64,000 nt of DNA from an uncultured Clostridia bacterium (GCA_947628655.1 CANRAS010000004.1:99973-163972), one strand, 5' to 3'. Positions 41,360-50,962 are shown, numbered from the stretch's first letter. Program-made: numbers and translations. Notes: generated by a model not told the origin, from the letters alone.

Positions 41360-43144
41360 TTAATTCTGCTTTCTTACTTTAATGTGAACCTCACGCAATT
41401 GCTGTTCCGTAACCTCCGTCGGCGCGCCCAAAAGCAGGTCCTGCGCGTTGGAATTAAGCGGGAACGCGATAACTTCGCGGATACTTTCCTCTCCAAGCAA
41501 CAGCATTATCATTCTGTCCACGCCCGGAGCCATACCCGCGTGCGGCGGCGCTCCGAACTTGAACGCGTTGTACAGCGCGCCGAATTTGCCTGCGACATCT
41601 TCCTCCGAATATCCCGCGATTTCAAACGCCTTTACCATAATATCAAGGTCGTGGTTGCGAACCGCGCCTGAAGAAAGTTCTACGCCGTTGCACACAATGT
41701 CGTATTGATACGCGAGTATATCAAGCGGATTTTTGTTAAGAAGTGCGTCTAATCCGCCCTGAGGCATAGAAAACGGGTTGTGTGTGAAGATTATCTTTCC
41801 TGTTTCCTCGTCGAGTTCGTACATCGGGAAATCCACGATAAAGCAAAGTTCAAAACGGCTTTCATCAATAATTCCCATACGCTTTGCGACTTCTGTTCTT
41901 ATCTGCCCCGCGAACTTCGGCGCGTTTTTCTTGGTATCGGCTATGAAATAGAGTACATCGCCCACTTCGAGTTCGCACCTGTCTGCGAGTTCATTCCGCT
42001 GTTCATCGTTTAGGAATTTGTCGATAGGACCGTTGTATTTGAACTTCTGTCCGCCCTCGCCTTCTTCGACCTTGAAATACCCCAGACCCTTCATTCCGAC
42101 TTCGTTCACGGCATAATCTTCCATATTCTTGAAGAAACTCTTGCTTTGCGACGCCATTTTCGGAACGCGTATTCCGCGAACCGTCTTGTTGCAGAATGGT
42201 TTAAAATCGCTGTCCACAAACAAATCGGACAATTCTTTGATTACAAGCGGATTGCGCAGGTCTGGTTTGTCCGTGCCGTATGTCAGCATTGCCTCCTCAT
42301 ACGGTATTCTGCAAAACGGCGCTTTGCTTACTTCCTTGTCGGAGAACTTCGCGAATGTTTCCGACAGCACTTCTTCAGCCACCGCGAACACATCTTCCTG
42401 TGTCGCGTAAGACATCTCGAAGTCAAGCTGATAAAATTCTCCCGGCGAACGGTCGGCACGAGCATCCTCATCTCTGAAACAAGGCGCTATCTGAAAGTAC
42501 TTGTCAAATCCCGAAACCATATAAATCTGCTTGAAAATCTGCGGTGCTTGGGGCAATGCGTAAAATTTTCCGTGATGTTTACGGCTGGGAATAAGGTAGT
42601 CGCGCGCCCCCTCAGGCGACGATGTGGACAGAATGGGCGTCTGAAGTTCCAAAAAGCCCATTTCGCTCATCTTACTGCGCAAAAACGATATTACCTGCGA
42701 ACGGAATATAATATTGTTCCTTACCTTTGGGTTGCGCAAATCCAGATAGCGGTATTTCAGCCTTAAATCTTCCTTGATTTTTTTTGATTCGTCTATTTCA
42801 AACGGAAGATTTTCGCTGACCTTGCCGAGTATACGCACTTCCTCCGCCTCGATTTCAACCGTTCCCGTTTCGATTTTATCGTTGTAAGTGCTTTCATCGC
42901 GTTTTAGAACAGTTCCCGAAATAGATACCGCGCACTCCTTGTGAAGTCCGTCAAGCAGGCTTTCATTGTGGAATACTACCTGCACCTCTCCGTACATATC
43001 GCGCAGATCCACAAACATAATTCCTCCGTGGTCGCGTATATTAGCGACCCAGCCCGCCACGCGGACGGTTTTCCCGATGTCCGTTTCACCTACTTTATTG
43101 CAATATTGCGTTCTGTATTCGTTTTCTCTGAACAAATCTTTCAT
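41360..43144 (-). CDS. aspS: Aspartyl-tRNA synthetase (bacterial type)
   Basis: The protein of 594 residues has the N-terminal OB fold (GKTVRVAGWVANIRDHGGIMFVDLRD), class II motif 2 (FRDEDARADRSPGEFYQLDFEMS, near residue 220), the bacterial GAD insertion domain (about 290-420) and motif 3 (GMAPGVDRMIMLLLGEESIREVIAFP). The canonical length and GAD domain identify AspRS; whether it is discriminating or also charges Asn-tRNA cannot be read directly. The presence of GatCAB in the same window makes a non-discriminating role plausible. Confidence 0.97.
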   Translation of the reverse strand: MKDLFRENEYRTQYCNKVGETDIGKTVRVAGWVANIRDHGGIMFVDLRDMYGEVQVVFHNESLLDGLHKECAVSISGTVLKRDESTYNDKIETGTVEIEAEEVRILGKVSENLPFEIDESKKIKEDLRLKYRYLDLRNPKVRNNIIFRSQVISFLRSKMSEMGFLELQTPILSTSSPEGARDYLIPSRKHHGKFYALPQAPQIFKQIYMVSGFDKYFQIAPCFRDEDARADRSPGEFYQLDFEMSYATQEDVFAVAEEVLSETFAKFSDKEVSKAPFCRIPYEEAMLTYGTDKPDLRNPLVIKELSDLFVDSDFKPFCNKTVRGIRVPKMASQSKSFFKNMEDYAVNEVGMKGLGYFKVEEGEGGQKFKYNGPIDKFLNDEQRNELADRCELEVGDVLYFIADTKKNAPKFAGQIRTEVAKRMGIIDESRFELCFIVDFPMYELDEETGKIIFTHNPFSMPQGGLDALLNKNPLDILAYQYDIVCNGVELSSGAVRNHDLDIMVKAFEIAGYSEEDVAGKFGALYNAFKFGAPPHAGMAPGVDRMIMLLLGEESIREVIAFPLNSNAQDLLLGAPTEVTEQQLREVHIKVRKQN

Positions 43145-43190
43145 CTCCTTACGGCAATTCGCCGAAATTCATATTATTAACTAACAATTT

Positions 43191-43219
43191 ATTATACCAC
43201 TTTTTCACAAAAAAGTCAA
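43191..43219 (-). promoter_or_regulatory. Sigma-A promoter of aspS
   Basis: On the minus strand, TTGACT and TATAAT are 17 bases apart, 46 bases upstream of the aspS ATG. The leader is too short to contain a T-box riboswitch. Confidence 0.82.
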
Positions 43220-43278
43220 GATTTATCTTAAAAATTCCGAAAAAAATCCTGTTTTATTGCATATTTAAGTAAAAAAAC

Positions 43279-43307
43279 TTGACAATAAGGGAAAATTATA
43301 CTATAAT
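43279..43307 (+). promoter_or_regulatory. Consensus sigma-A promoter of the flippase-like gene
   Basis: TTGACA and TATAAT, both perfect, are 17 bases apart, 68 bases before the ATG, and diverge from the aspS promoter. Confidence 0.88.
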
Positions 43308-43375
43308 AGTATGTATGGGTTAAGATTTTCAAAGATAAAATCGAAAAAATGGTAATTAGATAGATTAGGAGAACA

Positions 43376-44503
43376 ATGAAAAAAAACACCGAAAAAAAGA
43401 AAAAATCGGGGGGCAATAAGGTTAATCTTATCATATGCGCCATATCCTTTGTTGCCTTGCTTGTGTATGTTTTCTTTATAGACAAGCCCGAAAATATAAT
43501 CGGCGCGTTTAAAGTAATTGATGTAAAGTATTTAGGACTTTGCATTATCACAATGGCGGCATACTGGTTTTGCGAGGCGGCGTCGACGCATAATATTCTA
43601 AAGCCCCTCTGCCCCGCCGTTAAATTCCGTCATACCTGGTATGATACGATAATCGGGCAGTATTTCAACTGCATAACTCCGTCCGCTACGGGCGGACAGC
43701 CGATGCAGGCTTATTATTATGTGAAATTCGGCGTTCCGCTCGGAAGTGCCGTGACCGCGCTTTTGTCGAGGTTTATTGTCTATCAGTTCGTGCTGACGCT
43801 CGTTTCTGTCGGAACTCTTGTTTTCGGTTTCAAAACCGACGGCAAAATTCTTGTCGAGGGCGGGCTTATGCCGCTCGTGTTCCTGGGGTTTACTATTAAT
43901 ACTGTCGTAATCGTCTTTTTGCTCTGCATTGCTCTTTGGAAAAAGGGAACTGCTAAGGCGGTAAACGGTCTTATCACGCTCCTCACTAAAATGCACATAA
44001 TAAAAAATCCTATGCATTGGCGGTTATATTACACCCGCGAGGTGAACAAATTCCACGAAAACTTCGGATTTATCAAGAAAAACGCGAAAGTAATCATAAG
44101 GTCGTTTTTTATAACGGTAATTCAGCTTTTGCTGTATCTTAGCATTTCATTCCTGCTTTACCGCGGATTTTATCCCGACGGCGATTTGTCTTGGGGAAAA
44201 ATAATCACATATCAGTCATATGTTCAGTTGTTTTCGACGTTTATGCCCCTGCCCGGTGCAATGGGCGCGGCGGAACTCGGATATGTCGGGTTTTTCTCGA
44301 AAATATTCGGCTCATATACAAGCGCCGCGACTATGCTTTGGAGAATTTACACGTTTTATCTTCCGATAATCGTCGGAATTTGCCACTTGCTGACGTTAAA
44401 GCGCGAAGGTATAACCGCTCCCGACAAGGAGGAAATGAAGAATTTCAGCGACCAGATGTCGCGCGAGAATGAACAGGCAGACGCGGACAACGCTCCGCAA
44501 TAA
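43376..44503 (+). CDS. Flippase-like/UPF0104 membrane protein (lysylphosphatidylglycerol synthase TM-region family)
   Basis: This 375-residue protein has about eight membrane helices after a Lys-rich cytoplasmic head. The motif QYFNCITPSATGGQPMQAYYYVKFG, with the ITPSxxGG and P-x-Q pattern near residue 105, is the hallmark of the AglD/MprF-N flippase-like family, as is MPLPGAMGAAELGYVGFF near residue 300. The family is thought to move lipid-linked molecules across the membrane, and the attached soluble domain of MprF is absent. An acidic tail follows. The substrate is unknown. A gap of 38 bases separates it from prfC. Confidence 0.9.
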   Translation: MKKNTEKKKKSGGNKVNLIICAISFVALLVYVFFIDKPENIIGAFKVIDVKYLGLCIITMAAYWFCEAASTHNILKPLCPAVKFRHTWYDTIIGQYFNCITPSATGGQPMQAYYYVKFGVPLGSAVTALLSRFIVYQFVLTLVSVGTLVFGFKTDGKILVEGGLMPLVFLGFTINTVVIVFLLCIALWKKGTAKAVNGLITLLTKMHIIKNPMHWRLYYTREVNKFHENFGFIKKNAKVIIRSFFITVIQLLLYLSISFLLYRGFYPDGDLSWGKIITYQSYVQLFSTFMPLPGAMGAAELGYVGFFSKIFGSYTSAATMLWRIYTFYLPIIVGICHLLTLKREGITAPDKEEMKNFSDQMSRENEQADADNAPQ

Positions 44504-44541
44504 ACAGAAAAAATACAAAAAAACAAAGGAAAGATTTTCAG

Positions 44542-46146
44542 ATGAACGATATAAGACACGAGATTGAAAGGCGAAGAACATTCGCGATTATTTCCCACCC
44601 CGACGCGGGAAAAACCACGCTTACCGAAAAATTCCTGCTTTACGGAGGGGCAATCGCGATGGCGGGCGCTGTTAAGGGCAAGAAAAACGCGCGGCACGCG
44701 ATGTCCGACTGGATGGAGATAGAAAAACAGCGCGGAATTTCCGTTACTTCATCGGTTATGCAGTTCAACTATAAAGACTATTGCATAAACATTCTTGACA
44801 CACCGGGACATCAGGACTTTTCGGAGGACACCTACCGCACGCTTATGGCGGCGGATTCCGCGGTAATGGTGATTGACGCGGCTAAAGGCGTTGAAAACCA
44901 GACGCGAAAGCTGTTTAAAGTATGCACTCTGCGCAATATTCCGATATTCACGTTTATAAACAAAATGGACAGAGAGGCGCGAAACCCGTTTGAACTTCTC
45001 GAAGAAATAGAGAACGAACTCGGCATAAAGACCTATCCCGTAAACTGGCCGATAGGTTCTGGAAAGGAATTTAAAGGCGTTTATGACCGCGAACACCGTC
45101 ACATCATTTCGTTTGAGGCAAACGGCGGTTCAAAGGAAGTCGAAAAAATAGAGGCAGACTTAAACGACGAGAATTTAGCGGAACTAATCGGCAATACGAA
45201 CTACAACACCCTGCGCGAAGACGTGGAACTTCTCGACGGCGCGTCGGAGGAGTTTAACGCGGAACTTGTAAACACGGGCAAGCTGTCGCCTGTTTTCTTC
45301 GGTTCGGCGCTTACAAATTTCGGTGTAGAGCCGTTTTTGGAAAACTTTCTGAAAATGACCACTCCCCCGCTCCCCCGAATGACGGCGGACGGCGTTGTAG
45401 ACCCGTTTGACGAAGATTTCTCCGCGTTTGTTTTTAAAATCCAAGCGAATATGAATAAAGCGCACCGCGACAGAATTGCTTTTATGCGCATAGTCAGCGG
45501 GAAATTCGATAAGGATATGGAAGTCCTGCACGTCCGCAATAACCGCACAATGCGTCTTTCACAGCCTCAGCAGCTTATGGCGAACGACCGCGAAGTAATA
45601 AGCGAGGCGTACGCCGGGGATATTATAGGCGTATTTGACCCCGGAGTGTTCTCAATCGGCGACACGCTTTGTATGCCGAAGAAAAAAGTGATGTTTGAGG
45701 GTATCCCGACATTCGCGCCCGAACATTTTGCGCGCGTACGCCCGAAAGACACGCTTAAACGCAAGCAGTTTATTAAAGGCACAACGCAGATAGCGCAGGA
45801 GGGCGCGATACAGATATTCTCCGAACCTCAAACAGGCTTTGAGGAAGTTATAGTCGGCGTTGTGGGCGTATTGCAGTTTGAAGTGCTGGAATATCGCCTT
45901 AAAAATGAATACAACGTTGATATTATCCGCGAGGACTTGTCTTATGAATATATCCGCTGGATAACAAGCGAAAAGCACTTAGCGGGCGGTTTGGACGAAC
46001 TGCAAAAGCTGGTTCTTACTTCTGATACCAAACTTATTCAAGATGTTAAGGATAATTATCTGCTTATTTTTACAAGCGAGTGGAACATTAAATGGGCGCT
46101 CGACAAAAATGACGGCTTAGAGCTTGCCGAGTTTAACAGAAATTAA
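44542..46146 (+). CDS. prfC: Peptide chain release factor 3
   Basis: This translational GTPase releases RF1/RF2 from the ribosome. The G domain shows FAIISHPDAGKTTLTEKFLLYGGAI (P-loop near residue 20), RGISVTSSVMQF (switch I), DTPGHQDFSEDTYR (G3), FINKMDREARNPFELL (G4), and domain II/III segments end EYIRWITSEKHLAGGLDELQKL. The length of 534 residues is typical of RF3 and shorter than EF-G. Its start has AAGGAAAG. A terminator hairpin about 70 bases downstream separates it from spoIIGA. Confidence 0.97.
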   Translation: MNDIRHEIERRRTFAIISHPDAGKTTLTEKFLLYGGAIAMAGAVKGKKNARHAMSDWMEIEKQRGISVTSSVMQFNYKDYCINILDTPGHQDFSEDTYRTLMAADSAVMVIDAAKGVENQTRKLFKVCTLRNIPIFTFINKMDREARNPFELLEEIENELGIKTYPVNWPIGSGKEFKGVYDREHRHIISFEANGGSKEVEKIEADLNDENLAELIGNTNYNTLREDVELLDGASEEFNAELVNTGKLSPVFFGSALTNFGVEPFLENFLKMTTPPLPRMTADGVVDPFDEDFSAFVFKIQANMNKAHRDRIAFMRIVSGKFDKDMEVLHVRNNRTMRLSQPQQLMANDREVISEAYAGDIIGVFDPGVFSIGDTLCMPKKKVMFEGIPTFAPEHFARVRPKDTLKRKQFIKGTTQIAQEGAIQIFSEPQTGFEEVIVGVVGVLQFEVLEYRLKNEYNVDIIREDLSYEYIRWITSEKHLAGGLDELQKLVLTSDTKLIQDVKDNYLLIFTSEWNIKWALDKNDGLELAEFNRN

Positions 46147-46217
46147 ACGCGCTGTTTTTTCAAGAAATATCCCGATAACGGAAAATAGGACAAGTAAAGA
46201 CGCAAAATTTAATAAAA

Positions 46218-46253
46218 ATGCCGAATTTGACTACCAAATTCGGCATATTTTAT
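46218..46253 (+). terminator. Terminator between prfC and spoIIGA
   Basis: A perfect 12-bp stem (ATGCCGAATTTG/CAAATTCGGCAT) with a 5-base loop is followed by ATTTTAT. The T run is broken, so termination may be incomplete. Confidence 0.7.
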
Positions 46254-46298
46254 ATGTTATTTGAATTATAATTAATATGTACAAGCGGAGGTGGTCGT

Positions 46299-47117
46299 GT
46301 GGTAGTATACATAGATATTCTGATTATTCTGAATTTATATATAAACTATTTTCTTATACGAGCGACCGTTTTAATAACGCGCAGGGTCTGTTCTGTAAAA
46401 AGATGCGTTCTGTCTGCATTTGTCGGCGCTTTGGGGTCGCTCGTGATTTTACTCCCCGAACTGCCGTTTTATTTGATATTGCTTATAAAATCAACACTCG
46501 GAATGTTATTAGTTTTAGTAGCGTTCGGCAGGCAAAGCAAGGCGGAGTTTGCGGTAAGCGTGCTGTTTTTCCTTGTCGTTAATTTCACGTTTGCGGGCAT
46601 TATGCTGGCGCTTTGGACATTCGCCGCACCGCTCGGTATGGTGTGGGCAAACGGCACGGCATATTTCAATATTCCGATTTCGGCGATAATAGCGTTTACG
46701 GCGGCGGCGTATTTAATACTAAGGCTCGCAAGATTTTTAGCCGATAAACGACTGCATTGCAAAAAAATCTGCGCGGTGACTATATCCGACAAAAAGGGCG
46801 CGGTAACGCTGCGCGGACTTTGCGATACGGGAAACGAACTGTGCGATGTTTTCACGGGAAAACCCGTTGTGGTTTGCTTTTTTGATAAGATAGCGCCGCT
46901 GATACCGTGCGAAATTATTGATTACTATGACGGGAAACTATCGGATACACTCCGAATTATTCCTTGCCGTACAGTCAATTCTCAGTCGCTTGTGCCGATT
47001 TTTAAAGCCGATATTAGCATAGAGGGCAAAACAGCAGACGGTTTCGTCGGAGTAACAAAAAGAGTTTTGGGTAATAATATCGACTGCATATTTAACCCGA
47101 AAATCATTTCCATATAA
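46299..47117 (+). CDS. spoIIGA: Sporulation sigma-E factor processing peptidase SpoIIGA
   Basis: This membrane aspartic protease cleaves the pro-sequence of sigma-E in the mother cell. The first half has five membrane helices ([25 protein letters not shown] onwards). The cytoplasmic protease half carries the active-site motif [13 protein letters not shown] near residue 175, with FTGKPVVVC and a C-terminal [10 protein letters not shown]. The length of 272 residues is normal. GTG is the start: GGAGGT lies 6 bases upstream and no ATG fits. sigE follows after 14 bases. Control by Spo0A is known in Bacillus; I see no convincing 0A box here. Confidence 0.95.
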   Translation: MVVYIDILIILNLYINYFLIRATVLITRRVCSVKRCVLSAFVGALGSLVILLPELPFYLILLIKSTLGMLLVLVAFGRQSKAEFAVSVLFFLVVNFTFAGIMLALWTFAAPLGMVWANGTAYFNIPISAIIAFTAAAYLILRLARFLADKRLHCKKICAVTISDKKGAVTLRGLCDTGNELCDVFTGKPVVVCFFDKIAPLIPCEIIDYYDGKLSDTLRIIPCRTVNSQSLVPIFKADISIEGKTADGFVGVTKRVLGNNIDCIFNPKIISI

Positions 47118-47131
47118 ACGGAGGGAACGTT

Positions 47132-47851
47132 ATGTTTAAAAAATTACTGAACAAAATAAGATTGTGGATATATAAACGCGAATTAAATAAGTGTACGAAT
47201 TACATTCACTACATAAACGGCGCGGAACAGCTCCCCGCACCTCTGACGAAAGAAGAGGAAGAGGCTGCGTTTAAACTGATGTCCACGGATTACGACACGG
47301 CAAGGGAAACGCTTATCGTCCACAATCTGCGGCTTGTCGTTTACATTGCGAAAAAATTTGAAAATACGGGTATATGGCTTGAAGATCTTGTTTCTATCGG
47401 CACATTGGGGCTTATCAAGGCGGTGAATACTTTTTCCGTCGATAAGAAGATAAAACTTGCGACCTACGCCTCGCGGTGTATTGAAAACGAGATACTTATG
47501 TATCTTAGAAAGTACTCGCAGTATCGTTATGACATTTCGATAGACGAGCCTTTAAACGTAGACTGGGACGGAAACGAACTTCTGCTTTCCGATATTTTAG
47601 GCACGGAAAACGACTGCGTTAATTCACATCTTGAAGAAGAAGTTGAAAAACAACTCCTGCACGAGGCTATAGACCACCTGCAGCCGCGCGAAAAACAGAT
47701 AATGGAAATGCGCTTTGGCTTAAACGGCAAGAAAGAAAAAACCCAAAAAGAAGTCGCCGATGAAATCGGCATATCTCAAAGCTACATATCAAGGCTTGAA
47801 AAGCGGATAATAAAACAGCTCCGTGAGGAGCTGGAAAAAGTTACGAATTAA
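47132..47851 (+). CDS. sigE: RNA polymerase sigma-E factor (early mother-cell)
   Basis: This protein of 239 residues has the amino-terminal pro-region that SpoIIGA removes ([38 protein letters not shown]; cleavage would fall near residue 25-30), sigma region 2 ([41 protein letters not shown]), and region 4 ([16 protein letters not shown]...[23 protein letters not shown]). These features identify sigma-E. It lies directly after its processing enzyme; sigG is convergent with it and its stop is only 4 bases away. Confidence 0.97.
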   Translation: MFKKLLNKIRLWIYKRELNKCTNYIHYINGAEQLPAPLTKEEEEAAFKLMSTDYDTARETLIVHNLRLVVYIAKKFENTGIWLEDLVSIGTLGLIKAVNTFSVDKKIKLATYASRCIENEILMYLRKYSQYRYDISIDEPLNVDWDGNELLLSDILGTENDCVNSHLEEEVEKQLLHEAIDHLQPREKQIMEMRFGLNGKKEKTQKEVADEIGISQSYISRLEKRIIKQLREELEKVTN

Positions 47852-47855
47852 AAAA

Positions 47856-48626
47856 CTAGATATGATTTTTAATTTTATTAAGCGCGCCCTTTTCCAAACG
47901 GGAAACCTGCGCTTGACTTATACCTATCTCTTTGGCGACTTCAACCTGCGTTTTCCCGCGGAAAAATCTCAGGTCAAGTATACGTTTCTCGCGCTTTCCA
48001 AGTCCCGCTATCGCCTCTTTAAGGGAAATTTCGTTCAGCCAATTCATATCGTCGTTGTTATCGCCGAGTTGGTCGAGAACGTATATAGTATCTCCTGTTT
48101 CGGAAAAAACGGGTTCATAAAGTGAAATAGGCTCGCTTATCGCCTCAAGAGCGACTACAACTTCCTGACGGGATACGCCTATATCGTTCGCTATATCCTC
48201 TATTTTAGGTTCGCAGCCCTTTTCGGCAGTCAAACGCTCCCGCGACTGCATTGCGCGATACGCAAGGTCGCGCATAGAACGGCTTACGCGTACAGGCGCA
48301 TTATCACGCAGATAGCGCCGCAGTTCGCCCATTATCATCGGAACTGCATAGGTGGAAAACCGCACATTCTGCGAAATATCAAAGTTATCTATTGCCTTTA
48401 TAAGACCAATACACCCCACCTGAAACAAATCGTCCGCGCGCTCTCCCCTGCCCATAAAACGCTGTATCACACTTAAAACAAGCCTCAGATTTCCGCGGAT
48501 AAGGTCGTCACGCGCGTTCATATCCCCGTCTTTGATACGTTTTAAAAGTTCCGTTTTCTCGGATTCTTTAAGAACTTTCAAATCAGATGTATTTACCCCT
48601 GCAATCTCAACCTTATTATAAAACAT
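47856..48626 (-). CDS. sigG: RNA polymerase sigma-G factor (late forespore)
   Basis: This 256-residue protein starts NKVEIAGVNTSDLKVL, the sigma-G-specific N-terminus, then region 2 (GNLRLVLSVIQRFMGRGERADDLFQVGCIGLIKAIDNFD), FSTYAVPMIMGELRRYLRD, VRVSRSMRDLAYRA and region 4 ending GKTQVEVAKEIGISQAQVSRLEKGALNKI. All match sigma-G rather than sigma-F (no AB-type variation). In Bacillus sigG lies downstream of sigE in the same direction; here it is on the opposite strand, with a 4-base gap between stop codons. No terminator separates them. Confidence 0.96.
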   Translation of the reverse strand: MFYNKVEIAGVNTSDLKVLKESEKTELLKRIKDGDMNARDDLIRGNLRLVLSVIQRFMGRGERADDLFQVGCIGLIKAIDNFDISQNVRFSTYAVPMIMGELRRYLRDNAPVRVSRSMRDLAYRAMQSRERLTAEKGCEPKIEDIANDIGVSRQEVVVALEAISEPISLYEPVFSETGDTIYVLDQLGDNNDDMNWLNEISLKEAIAGLGKREKRILDLRFFRGKTQVEVAKEIGISQAQVSRLEKGALNKIKNHI

Positions 48627-48717
48627 ATCAGACCCTCCGACTTGTGATTATACAAGTAGTATTGTCTGAAATTTCGGGGATATTCTTTACAAAATACAGT
48701 TTACAAAATTTCACAAA

Positions 48718-48742
48718 AGAGCCGAGCGTTTCACTCGGCTCT
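48718..48742 (-). terminator. Terminator of the LOTUS/DUF3825 gene
   Basis: On the minus strand AGAGCCGAG and CTCGGCTCT form a 9-bp stem with a 7-base loop, followed by TTTGTGAAATTTTG. It lies 18 bases after the stop codon and insulates sigG from the upstream unit. Confidence 0.8.
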
Positions 48743-48760
48743 GATTATTGCTGTTCTTGA

Positions 48761-50962
48761 TTATTCCGTATCAACGATTTCCTCGGTAACTCCTCCGTCG
48801 TCGCTGAATATCTTCGACGGGTCGAGCCATTCTCCCGTAAGTCTGCAAACAAGGCGGGCGTTGATATATGCCTGCGGCAGAGTAAGTATCGTTTGCCCTT
48901 GATAACTTCCCGAATGTGTAAGTTCCACTACAAGAGCGACATCGGGCTTTGTTTCGTCCACAAGCGCCAGCGGGAGCATAAGCGACATTGTGTCGCGTTT
49001 TGGGAAATAAGACGGGATAGCGGTCTTATAGTTCCAGCGAACACGTTTTTGCGCAAGTTCTATAGCGTCCTTTAATCGGTTTTGTATTCGCATAAACAGG
49101 CGGTTGTTATCGCAGATAATCTGTTTTAAACGCTCGTACAGTTCCGCACGCGTAGCGCGGTCGCAGTATGTCTGTAGTTTCTCCGTTATAGACCTTGCCT
49201 CCGCATTGTCGAAAAACTGATCGCACAGGAATTGTGTGGGCAGGCGCTTTATGTTGTCAACGATTATATGCTCAAAATCCGTGTGCAGTTGATTGGAATT
49301 GTTATAGAACAAATCGTCTTTGCGCTGAAAGTAGGACGGCGGTTCGGGCAGAGGATTAAAGCAGTTTACTATCTGTTTTCCCAAGCCTCCCGATGCGGCG
49401 GTACAAAATCCCGCGAAACGCCACTTCGTTTCACTGTACGCCGAATCATTCGGCGTAAAGCACGCGTAAATATCGTCATAGTGATTATCCACAAGCCCCG
49501 TATTAAACGCCGAGAAGTCATTGTCAGAGGAAATGCACACCTTATTTTCGCGCATAAGCCTGCTGAACGTGTATTTGATGTACTGCATCAAAATATGGTA
49601 ATTCTTGATCGGGGAATTTTTGAAATCCCAATCCTCATCGACCGCTTTCGCGGCAAGTTCGGACAGAAACGCCGACCAATTTCCCAAAAATGCGAAGTTT
49701 TCAAGCTGTTTGCCCGGAATAACGGCGGTGTTCTTTTCACGAACTGTCGTATCAACATAATACAAAAACCAGTCCTTGCCGTCATAGGAGTTCGGCTTTA
49801 TCGTTATCTCGACAAAAGAACCGTCCGATTTCACATAACGGCTAAAGAATGTCATTTTCGTATCTGCCGCGCGGACAGTACCCTCGGCGCGGGCTTTTTC
49901 AAAGTCCTCGGACAAGTCTTTGGAAATGCTGTCATAGCTTGCCTCAATGCCGTTATCCCGCAAAAAGTCCTCCAGTATTCGCATAGGTTTAATCGGCAGA
50001 CTGCAAAAATCTGTAAACGCACCCTGCGGAATAATTTTCGTCGAATAGCTTTCCCTGCGCTTTGGTATACTCTCCGCGACAGGGGCAGGCGCAGGCGCGG
50101 GCGGGAGGTCTACTTTCTTTATCGTGACTACCGTCTGCTGAACTCCGCCCAAAACAACATCTTCAAGCGTTAGATAATCCAAAGACGCCAGCAGGTCTTT
50201 CATTTTCAAACAGCCGTATCTGTTCTTATCAATTCCGCTTTTATTAAGGCACTTGCTGATTGTAGCCATATGTATCGGCGTTTCACACTCAAAATTGTCG
50301 ATAAGCAGTGTATAGATACGCTTTTTATCCTCTGCGGGAATTTCCGCGGTGATTTGCTTTTTCTGTTCAACGGGCGCGGGAATGTTTTGGGTTTTCATAA
50401 ACGAAAAATACAGGCTTTTCCCGTGAGAACTCAAATTTTTGGTTATAACGCCGTTTACAAGACTTCCGTCCGCACATTCGCCGATAGGGAAAATATACTT
50501 TTCATCTATAAATTCCAGCTTGTTGTTCTCTCTCGCCTCGTCGAATTTCCTGTAAATCTCCTGTTTCATCACAGTCACCGTACTGCCGTTGTCGAGAATT
50601 TTCGTAAGGGCGTACAGCGATTGCTGAGTTATTTCGATGATGTCGTCGTTTAATATAATGTTGTTCGTGCCGAAAAAGCTGTCGGCGGGGTGAGTTGTTT
50701 TCTGTTCGGTTGAACTTCTGTTTTCTTCTCCGATTTGCCACTTTTGGGTTTCAATGAACTCATCGTTATTATCGCTTTGAAAAGCGAACATTTCGGGAAA
50801 GTCCTCGGCGAATTGGCGAAAACTCGCGTACCCCATTTTTTCAATTGACAGGTCGTTTGTAAATAACCATTCGCAAATTCTTGTAATCTTATATAATCCC
50901 GGGTCGGGGAATTGCTTTAAAACACAGTTGTAAAGCGTGGTTTTATCTTCTAAAGTAAGCAT
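48761..50962 (-). CDS. Modular protein: OST-HTH/LOTUS-like domains, a repeated unknown module and DUF3825
   Basis: This protein of 733 residues is unusual. Residues 5-60 (YNCVLKQFPDPGLYKITRICEWLF...GYASFRQFAEDFPEMF) and about 210-268 (GCLKMKDLLASLDYLTLED) look like OST-HTH/LOTUS domains, which bind RNA in other proteins. Each is followed by a similar module of about 85 residues: KFDEARENNKLEFIDEKY...DGSLVNGVI near 150, and DFEKARAEGTVRAADTKM...DGSFVEITI near 360. Proline-rich linkers separate them. The last 300 residues match DUF3825 (WRFAGFC, SYFQRKDDLFYN, DFEHIIVDNIKRLP, TLPQAYINARLVCRL). DUF3825 has no known activity. The AGAGGTA site and ATG are clear. Confidence 0.75.
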   Translation of the reverse strand: MLTLEDKTTLYNCVLKQFPDPGLYKITRICEWLFTNDLSIEKMGYASFRQFAEDFPEMFAFQSDNNDEFIETQKWQIGEENRSSTEQKTTHPADSFFGTNNIILNDDIIEITQQSLYALTKILDNGSTVTVMKQEIYRKFDEARENNKLEFIDEKYIFPIGECADGSLVNGVITKNLSSHGKSLYFSFMKTQNIPAPVEQKKQITAEIPAEDKKRIYTLLIDNFECETPIHMATISKCLNKSGIDKNRYGCLKMKDLLASLDYLTLEDVVLGGVQQTVVTIKKVDLPPAPAPAPVAESIPKRRESYSTKIIPQGAFTDFCSLPIKPMRILEDFLRDNGIEASYDSISKDLSEDFEKARAEGTVRAADTKMTFFSRYVKSDGSFVEITIKPNSYDGKDWFLYYVDTTVREKNTAVIPGKQLENFAFLGNWSAFLSELAAKAVDEDWDFKNSPIKNYHILMQYIKYTFSRLMRENKVCISSDNDFSAFNTGLVDNHYDDIYACFTPNDSAYSETKWRFAGFCTAASGGLGKQIVNCFNPLPEPPSYFQRKDDLFYNNSNQLHTDFEHIIVDNIKRLPTQFLCDQFFDNAEARSITEKLQTYCDRATRAELYERLKQIICDNNRLFMRIQNRLKDAIELAQKRVRWNYKTAIPSYFPKRDTMSLMLPLALVDETKPDVALVVELTHSGSYQGQTILTLPQAYINARLVCRLTGEWLDPSKIFSDDGGVTEEIVDTE

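Noticed and set aside
43145..43190. T-box riboswitch for aspS
   Set aside because: The leader between promoter and start is only about 46 bases, too short for a T-box, and no TGGNACCGCG-type T-box sequence is present.
49232..50173. Long open frame (313 codons) on the + strand opposite the DUF3825 gene
   Set aside because: It is antisense to a well-supported gene, has no ribosome site, and its product has the Arg/Val/Phe-rich composition typical of shadow frames in this genome.
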